Assembly (NCBI GenBank): GCA_000695325.1
Contig: AVPN01000449.1
Location: forward strand, 1 to 48,427
Source: Pleurobrachia bachei
Lineage: Eukaryota; Ctenophora; Tentaculata; Cydippida; Pleurobrachiidae
Direction of reading: 5' to 3'
Length of the DNA: 48,427 bases
The translations under genes were made by a program, and so were the position numbers. Of this stretch, positions 41,115-48,427 are shown piece after piece (within the stretch, counting starts at the first letter, position 1; every line of letters starts with the position of its first letter). The notes beneath the pieces were generated by a model. That model did not search any database. It worked only from the letters and a program-made list of their open reading frames with translations, and was not told the DNA's origin.

Positions 41115-41452
41115 CTCCTGCTGGCCGAGCTACTTCTCCCTGAGCTGATGTAGCTACCACTGGATGACATCCCACTGTCATAGTCAGACTCACAGGAGTA
41201 GGTTCTAGTTATGGTTGTGGTACGCTCCTGCCTCCTCTTGAACTTTGCTGCGACAGGGTCTGGGACTTTAGCATCCTTAGTATGGCAGAATACCTCTCCT
41301 TTCAGCTCCACTGCTACCGGTTTACTTCTGGTATACTTCACTGTGTTCATTTCAGCATTAACATTTGTTAGACCGTATGATTTAGTGTTCTCGTAGGTAG
41401 TTGTAGTCTCTTTTCCTCGGGACTTCCGTGGAGGTTGGGGTGGGGGTGTCAT
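41099..41452 (-). pseudogene. truncated 5' copy of the charged-helix gene
   Basis: The ATG, 5' flank and about 112 codons match 40063-40400 with very few changes (mostly silent), then the frame leaves the duplicated segment and stops five codons later. It retains the whole N-terminal GEVFC/AKFKRRQ region. It could yield a 117-residue product from its own promoter copy, or a misassembled haplotype could have created it. Confidence 0.75.
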
Positions 41453-42168
41453 GGTGATTGGTGCGCTAAAAAGGAATGAAGTTGTTACGATTACCTACTA
41501 AATTAAATACACGGCAAATTAATTAAAACTTAAATGTGCAAGCAAAATATATATCAAAAGGGTTGGGAGCCTTTTGGTGCAAGGTACAGTTTATCTAAGA
41601 GAGTCTGCAAGGTTGCAAATTGCCTCGTTAGCCTAATAAGCTGCTGACATGTCAAGACCTTGTTAGAGGTCAGCAGACTGGACAATAAGCTACAAAACGC
41701 CAAATAATCAGATACTACGACAGTCTACTGAGCCAAGAAGGGGTTTAAGTGACGAATAAATAAACTGTATGCTAAAGAGGGTAGAAAGGAGACAAGTTAT
41801 AAAACTGCAGCAGCAACGCTATTTTGCTCAGTATGTTATTAGCAAGGCTTCATAGTTCATCTAACTTGGGCGGGTCTAGAAAGGGTAGCTGACCGTGTCA
41901 GCAAGTTTCGGCTGTCTGAGGCCGCATATAATCCGTTTTATACGAACGTGAACACCGGGTGAGTAAGTAAGTTCATATATTTTCACCGGTTAGTTGGGTG
42001 CCGGCCTGTGATAGCCGGCAGCCTGTCAGCACCAATCAAGAGGGAGTTGTTCACAGGGGAATGCACTGTCTTGAAACTTTGTCAAGAGAGAGAGGTCAGG
42101 CAAACTGTGCGATCCTAGAGAGTACGGGGTTGCACTAAAGACAGGTCAGGTTTTATGAAACACGTGAA
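41115..42168. repeat. tandem duplication unit: promoter plus 5' end, outer copy
   Basis: About 99% identical to 40063-41114. Differences seen include GACATTCC/GACATCCC, TAATCAG/TAGTCAG, GTATGTTC/GTAGGTTC, GGTGAAAG/GGTGAGTAAG and GTGCTGG/GTGCCGG. Confidence 0.93.
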
Positions 42169-45100
42169 TAGACTTGCAGCTCTAAGACATATTGGAATTA
42201 TGAACCCTATAAGAAGCAGCTATATATTGTTATCTAGCTGCCTAAGATCATGAAAACAATAACTCATACTCCAAAGCGTAACATATTGCCACCACTATCA
42301 TCGTAACATATTGCAACAACCAGAAAGTTAACTATATGGTTTATTCAATTACCAGCAATGCATCTTCTCCCTCTCCATCTCACCAGTTCTATCTCTTGTG
42401 TTCTTGCTCATTTTATCGGTTTATGCACTGTTCTGCTTTCCCTTTCTCTTTCAACATTATTTGGTTTCCTCTCCTACTTCTTCTCTCCCTGTTCTCTCTC
42501 TAATTCACGATGCAGTTTCTCCGACTGACGGCGCAAAAAGCTAACTCAATTTTTCTGCTAAAAAGCAAAACTCAGTCACCAAGTCACGTGTTCTCAGTTT
42601 CACTATCTTGTATCGAAAACAAATACAATTCAAGAGCAACGACTAACGAGCAACACCCAACAGCTCTTACAACTGTCTGTCTTGTGGCACTATAATAACT
42701 GACACCGGTTTGAGTGCACTGAGATCGGGGCTGCAAGTTGCAACGCCAGACAAGACGACAACATCAGATTCAGACCGCCGAATAAGATGGGTTTTCTAAA
42801 CAAAATGTTACCTCACATATTAAACATCCGTAGAAATAAATGAGTTATTTATGATTTTAGATTTAGACTCGTAGTTGTGTGCGGACAAGAACCCACGGTA
42901 ACTAAACTGGGAGATGAGGTTTAAACCTAACCTAAACATGCTTGTAACAGTAGCCTTCCCTATTTGACGTTCCGGAAGTGCCTTGAAACAAAATCTCACT
43001 ACATGTAACAGTGTCAATCTGCCACTATCCGGGATATAATACCTGGCCTCTGCCTAGTAAAATACTACATGAATATTATAATGGCCCAGTAATGTTAAGT
43101 TACTGCGTCCATTCAGCTCTTATTTACCAACAAAAAAAAGATATTCAGACCAAAATCATGATAAAAAATTTAGCCAGCAGACGAAATTCTATTACAGGGT
43201 TACTTATACATAATATGTCCGTTAATTAGTCTCTGTTGAAAAATTCCACGCTTGATCTGGTTTCTAAACAGACCTCTACTTACTATTAAAAGAGGAGGCC
43301 ATGGCCGATTTAGAAACCTGATCGAGTGCTGGATCTTTCTACAGAGACTAATTAATGGGTGTATTTCTCTGTTGAAAGATTCCATCTACAGGTCGGCTTG
43401 ATGAAGTGGCAGCTCGGCGCCCAGTTTACAGACTGAGCCGCGACAGGTGTCTGTGTAAAGTAATTGTCCAGAATTCAGACCATTGGCAAAGAGCTTACAA
43501 TACACATATATGCTTTTCATTGATTAGTACTAATTTGAGTGGTAGAGAAAGAGGGAGGTCAGAGGTGTATTATGCGTGTGGTTTTGAATGAGGGCAGGAC
43601 ACTGTCAGAGCATTGGCCTGACAGGCAGGACAAAAGGAATTAGAACTGGGAACTGGGTACCGATACTAAATAGCCATTCGAGCAGTACGCCACTTTCGGC
43701 ATTAGAAATACTAATTATATTAGGGTTGGACCAGGAAGAACAGGTTTTAATGCAATCTGTGACAAACCTTATGTCATATCATGAGGGGGGGGGGCTAACT
43801 GCATGACTACATTACGATACGGCCATCATATCTACAATAGGACCACGATTTAATTGGTATCTTGTTAAGAAATGAACAATGACCACATCAATATTCAATA
43901 TTGTTATTCAGGGGAATTGAAAAATGAAGAGGACGCTATGTTTTAAGTTTTCCGCACGACCGGCTCGAAAAAGACACACAGAGGGAAGTGTTACATGTAT
44001 CTGGAATATTCTCTGCTCTTGGATGCTGCAGGCTGGTATAACTGCAAGGTTTCACCACCCCCAGATTACAGATACCATATAGCAGCAAGCATGCTCCCTC
44101 TAAATGAGTTTAAAACAGAGAAACCGAAACTTTCGAAACAGAAACCAGCAAGTCGAAGTAGGAAAAGCATGTGTTTGCCAGGGGGTAGGGATAGGAAAAA
44201 AGCCTAATATGTTTTTTCATATGCACTGGGGCATACTGTATGAGAGGGACTAAGCCAATTATCCTGCATGGAGCAATATATGGAGCAACTTGACATAGCT
44301 CCACCCAAGTTCATCTCTCAGCGGCACGGGCATAGAGCGACTCCGCTACCTGCTTCCTGAAGCCGGGCTTCATAATTTTTAGACTTGGAAAGTTCAAAAT
44401 CACGGGTTCTTCAGTCTTCACAGAGCAGCCATGCGTTGCACGCTTTATAGAAGACAAAGAGAGTCGAAGGAATGCCGGCGGCATTATGCCGCACTCATAG
44501 AAACTAAAACTATGGTATGAATTCAGGCAAACGTGACAAGTACGCTCTTTGGGCTAGGAAAAAGGAACCCTGGGAACTAGGAACAGCAAGTTCTTGGTTA
44601 CAAAGTCACACGTTTGGCGTTTACGTTGCAAGGCTCGTACCCACTGGGGAGCTCACACGGAAGGGTAGTTTCATTAACACTACTATATATCAACCATGAA
44701 CAGTGATATCGACACTGACGAAACTTACGAAAGTCGAATTTCGCTCTACTACCACTTCCTATCGAGTTCCAATAGGTGCAAAGGGTCCTAATCAAGTTAT
44801 CTTTGGAATGGGTTCCCCGTACGTGGCAGAAAACCCAATTAAACCGCTGCACCCTATCTTATTTGTTTAGCTGCGACATTGCCGACATTGCCAAACACGA
44901 AATATTGATGGGAAACAACTAGCAAACAGCATTTTTTGAAAACGTGTCTCATACGAAATAGTGGGAAAATAGTGGGATGCATTTTTAAAAGTGTGAAAGT
45001 ATTTTAGTCAGGGAGATATAGAGAGAAAGAATAGTCGGGAACGATAGAAATGTAGGTGATGTCGGGATTCGACAACTTGTAGGGATTGAAGTGCAGCTGA

Positions 45101-45786
45101 GACACAATTCCTGGAAAACCTCGCTAGAAGAGATACATTCTAACCTAACCAGAAAAACTCCTAGATTAGCCTAACACAAAGACGGAGAAACACGGATTTT
45201 GTCGCACGAAAGTGGTAAAGCAATTCCTAGAGTAGCCTAACCAATTGCGAGAAACGTATTTTATTGACTGCAACGACCTCAATTTCGAGACTAAACTCAA
45301 TTAGTTGGCCTTTTGTCACATTTCAATAAGACCTTAGACAGCCTAACTGAGTTAGAACTAGAGCAGTGTAAATCAGGAGAAAACCTTTTAGGGCTTCTTA
45401 GGCCATGAAGTGTGACATAAAGTTTTCAATTGATACTGTAAACTGAGACTGAATGAAAACCAACTAAATCGTGTTGCCGACACAGGACACTATCTGAGCG
45501 GCTCCAATCAGAACTCTGGACTGGATCCTGATCTGTCTGGCGTCACCCGAGTCCCGACAGTGGTCTAGTCTCTCTGTCATCTATCTGTATATAATTCCAC
45601 TCCCAAAGACTGTCCCCAGATGATTTGTGTGACGCGCGTTAACACGAATCAAGGTGGTCACACTACCGACAGCAGATCGATAGAGTGCGCGTACAGAAAA
45701 TACCGGGACGAGATCTACAGGGTGGATATCCGCTCACGGTACTGGGTACTGCAGTGACCACGGTCTCCCTGGACCTTGCTCTGATT
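42169..45786. other. gene-poor region
   Basis: About 3.6 kb with no supportable exon on either strand; the open frames are short and of random composition. Apart from the hairpin at 43225-43345 it holds scattered CTAACC/AACCTAACC words (45130-45250) and a G9 run at 43785. It may contain far-upstream regulatory DNA or decayed repeats. Confidence 0.4.
43225..43345. repeat. imperfect hairpin element
   Basis: Left arm about 43225-43268 (TTAGTCTCTGTTGAAAAATT ... GATCTGGTTTCTAAA) pairs with 43303-43345, with about seven mismatches over 43 bp and a 34-bp loop. A further TCTCTGTTGAAAGATTCCA follows at 43367-43385, suggesting a repeated unit. Confidence 0.8.
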
Positions 45787-45955
45787 AAAGTCGAGGTGAA
45801 TGTCACTAGACAATCGTGAGAAAGCACACTACTGTTTACCGCGCATGTAGAGGGCGACCGTGGAATACCAATGAAAGTGGTCTGAGGGAGGAGCTGCATA
45901 AAACACTATCATACTGTCAAATATATACTCCCAAATTCCTCTCTAATACACAACT

Positions 45956-46027
45956 CGTGTGGTGTGTTGGTATGATTGATCGACTACGAATCAGGATATC
46001 CAGGGTTCAAATCCCGGTGTGGCTACT
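45956..46027 (+). other. tRNA-like sequence (Arg-type), degenerate
   Basis: GGGTTCAAATCCCGG is a good T-arm/B box, and GACTACGAATCAGG resembles the anticodon arm of an Arg-ACG tRNA, with TTGGTATGATTGA in the D-arm/A-box position. The acceptor 3' strand is GTGTGGCTAC, but the 5' partner and the lower anticodon stem do not pair properly. I read it as a tRNA-derived SINE head or decayed tRNA rather than a working gene. Confidence 0.55.
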
Positions 46028-46685
46028 ATAAAATTTTTGTTGACCTTTTTAATGTTCACTTTTCTCTTATTATCAGTTGGGAATAATTAAGTTAATTGCA
46101 TTCATGAACACATACAATTACGGTGAATTAACTGATGATTTAAAACAGCAAATTACAAATAGAAGCAAGAAGTCAAACAATTGAAGTTTGAACACTCAGA
46201 GTCAGACAAGAGGACCCCTATATCAGGAAGCTGGATAAAAAATCTCGGGTGACCAAAAACGACACACCCTGACACCATCCCTATTACACACTTTCTCTCT
46301 CTCTTTTTCTTAATCTATTTTCTATACTGGACCTAACTGTCTGACCCACTAGACACCCACGTACCCTAACTGGCATGGGTGTCACGCAGTTAGGTATTGA
46401 GCCCCCCCCTCTCTCTTTCTCTCTCTCTATACCCGTGTTTTAACTATTACACATTGCCTTACTGTTATTTGTTTGCTCCCGCTGATATTTGAGTTCTTCT
46501 TTTTAGTGACCAGAGAAGTGTTCAAACTCCAATTGTTTGACTTCTTGCTTCTATTTGTAATTTGCTGTTTTAAATCATCAGTTAATTCACCGTAATTGTA
46601 TGTGTTCATGAATGCAATTAACTTAATTATTCCCAACTGATAATAAGAGAAAAGTGAACATTAAAAAGGTCAACAAAAATTATAA

Positions 46686-46757
46686 AGTAGCCACACCGGG
46701 ATTTGAACCCTGGACATCCTGATTCGTAGTCGATCAATCATTCCAACACACCACACG
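46686..46757 (-). other. tRNA-like sequence, copy in the right arm
   Basis: Reverse-strand counterpart of the left-arm segment, keeping GGGTTCAAATCCCGG and GACTACGAATCAGG. Conservation of the B-box region in both arms is what one expects of a polymerase III-derived repeat. Confidence 0.55.
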
Positions 46758-47084
46758 AGTTGTGTTTTTGAGATGAATTTGGGGGTATATATTTGACAGT
46801 ATGATAGAGTGTTTTATGCAGCTCCTCCCTCAGACCACTTTCATTGGTATTCCACGGTGTGGCGCGCCCTCTACATGCGCGGTAAACAGTAGTGTGCTTT
46901 CTCACGATTGTCTAGTGACATTCACCTCGACTTTAGTGGATAGTGAGTACACATTCAAGTAGCAATTAAGAACAGCCTCATGATCGGAGTAGATTCAGAG
47001 ATATTGTAGAGACTGTTCTTTGTAGACAAATTCTCAAAACACGTTAAATTTTCGTTTAGAATAAAAACAGGCAACGTAAAGTAT

Positions 47085-47765
47085 CTAAGATTCCTCGGCG
47101 ACCTCCTCGATGTTCATGTATAGAGCCTGTTTCTGGGCAGTCTTGGCAGCCTTCCTCTCTTGTGTGGCCCTGGACCTCGCTCGGCGGGCATCGGCCTGCT
47201 CCTGAAGGGCCTTGGCTCGAGCAGCCTCGCTCTTCTTCTTGTGGATGTGCTCCATCAGGACTCGTTTGTTCTTGAAAATGTTACCCTTGGACTGGACATA
47301 CAGCTCGTGGTACCTGGCAGAGGGGAGGGGTTAGAGATTTGGAACAACGATTAGTGGGGACAAGTGATAGGACAGGTATCATGGTACTGTGCAACTGTTA
47401 TAATAGCTAGTTGTCTCTTACATGTGCTTGTCGATCTTCTTGTCTTCCCTGTATTTCTTAAGAAGCCTCCTCAGTACTCGCATACGTCTCATCCACAAGA
47501 CCTTCTCAGGCATACGGGCATTAGCAGTACCCTTCCTCTTTCCGGGGCCTGCAAATGATATAGATTGGGTTGTTATGTTCTAATACCGCGATGTAGAATA
47601 AAGATGTTCATGTAAAAACTGTAAAAAGTTAACAAAACACCAACGTACCAGTGTGACGTCCCATTCGGCGGGCCTCCCTGTTCTTCCTGCATCGAGCACG
47701 AGAGTGAACAGTCTGGGGCTTCTTAATAATCAGACCATCCTTGATCAGCTTCTTGATGTTCTGTC
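47085..47765 (-). CDS. RPL19: large-subunit ribosomal protein eL19, C-terminal exons
   Basis: 60S subunit protein. Exons 47649-47765, 47422-47548 and 47085-47313 read [78 protein letters not shown] and a basic helical tail ending NIEEVAEES. These match animal eL19 from about residue 40 onward, and the splice sites fall in phase (1, 1, 2). The N-terminal ~40 residues (start through the NANSR region) are not found between 47766 and the window edge, so the first exon(s) must lie beyond it. Confidence 0.96.
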
Positions 47766-48364
47766 CTGTGAGAGAGAAGGGGTCAGTATCAGGAGAGAAG
47801 ACAGGAAGTGATACTTGACAATGCGCGGCGCTCTACCAATCCACCTGCTCTGAGCGCGCACTAAAAAACGCGTAGAGTGATAGTAACACGAGTGCGTTAT
47901 TGCATGGGAGTGTGTCGCGGCGCCCTACAGACATGTCTCACAAACTGAGTGTACCAAGTTATTGTGGAGGGGACGCGAATCATGGAGGGTGGGGTTTATG
48001 TCTCCAGCATCGATTGAGGTATCCTTTTCTTAATTATTCGGATAATTATGTGCTTTTGAGTTTAGTCATTAATTGATTAAAATGAAAGCAATGATTAGGG
48101 AACTCTCAATGTATGTGTCTATCGCTCACAGACCAAAACAGATATACATGATGGTTAAAATACCGTGGAACTAAACATTATTTTAGAAAATACTGTTTAA
48201 CAGTGCCGAATACACATCCGGGGAATTAATACACACGAACTACTTTAAGTACACATCTAAACTTTGAGATTGGGTGATCTGTGATTCTATGTGATGTTAT
48301 CCCAAATTTAGGTGCCAATTTCAGGCCTAAAATGATCTCACCTCTCAGACTTCTTCTGGGGAGA

Positions 48365-48365
<1 letters not shown>
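47766..48365. other. intron/5' region of RPL19
   Basis: Presumed large intron. It includes a CpG-rich patch at 47821-47930 (GCGCGGCGCTC, GAGCGCGCAC, GTCGCGGCGCC) and otherwise AT-rich DNA. I see no exon matching the eL19 N terminus and no clear snoRNA boxes. Confidence 0.4.

Positions 48366-48427
<62 letters not shown>
48366..48427. repeat. AG dinucleotide microsatellite
   Basis: About 30 uninterrupted AG units running to the window edge. Confidence 0.97.

Larger units (their letters stand above)
45787..46936. repeat. large inverted repeat (arms ~0.4 kb) with tRNA-like core
   Basis: Left arm about 45787-46197 and right arm about 46517-46936 are reverse complements with scattered changes and small indels (for example an extra CGCGCC at 46861-46870). 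They are separated by about 320 bp of unrelated sequence with CT-rich runs. Each arm contains a tRNA-derived segment. The left end reads AAAGTCGAGGTGAATGTCAC. It may be a foldback element or two copies of a SINE inserted in opposite orientation. Confidence 0.92.

Noticed and set aside
47821-47930. tRNA- or snoRNA-like gene in the RPL19 intron
   Set aside because: CpG-rich words suggested an RNA gene, but no A/B boxes, C/D boxes or consistent stems could be found by eye.

Overview
The window is animal nuclear DNA. Genes are broken into many short exons with GT-AG introns of about 50-400 bp. Single-copy housekeeping genes typical of metazoans are present (puromycin-sensitive aminopeptidase, NSMCE2, sepiapterin reductase, ANAPC10, ribosomal proteins eL21 and eL19, a multi-RRM splicing-type protein), packed closely on both strands. 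Fast-evolving lineage-specific genes and young tandem duplications lie between them. The compactness and the novel secreted and Cys-rich genes would suit a non-bilaterian such as a ctenophore, but that placement is inference; nothing in the window proves it. There is one 678-bp N gap. Two genes carry apparent one-base errors in G runs, and a third has a frame break of unknown cause, so part of the oddity is probably assembly or sequencing noise.

Layout. 1-695 (-): 5' end of an M1 aminopeptidase, head to head with a five-finger C2H2 zinc-finger gene (1631-3028, probably to 3174, +). A 0.55-kb tandem duplication then copies the zinc-finger tail and the first exon of the next gene, NSMCE2 (3975-5059, +). 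Sepiapterin reductase follows (5312-6222, +), then a 17-exon gene (6396-11783, +) that joins an importin-alpha-like ARM array to a TPR region and a Q/L- and P-rich tail. 11.8-14.0 kb is gene-poor and holds a large A/T palindrome. An hnRNP M-like RRM gene (17601 down to 15548, probably continuing to 14079 beyond the gap), ANAPC10 (18009-18876), RPL21 (19048-19530) and a secreted Asp-rich protein (20873-21797) are all on the minus strand.

The dominant feature is a 45-exon minus-strand gene (33826 down to 22312). My exon tally gives about 2,316 residues with every splice phase compatible. It has a signal peptide, a Tyr/Arg-rich start, about 25 six-cysteine VWC-subdomain-like modules, poly-Asp linkers, an EF-hand-like loop and a Lys/Ala-rich tail of nearly 90 residues. 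About half of it is an in-frame 3.5-kb tandem duplication (26523-30046 and 30049-33593). With the adjacent Asp-rich secreted protein it looks like an extracellular, charge-patterned matrix or adhesive locus that I do not recognise; that role is inference.

34.7-42.2 kb (-) carries an intronless type I membrane protein and two paralogous cytoplasmic-looking proteins sharing a GEVFC...AKFxRRQ motif, one with a roughly 390-residue charged single-alpha-helix segment. The promoter and 5' end of the longer one are duplicated. 42.2-47.0 kb is gene-poor, with hairpin elements including a 0.4-kb-arm inverted repeat carrying tRNA-like sequence. The window closes with the C-terminal exons of RPL19 (-) and an AG microsatellite.
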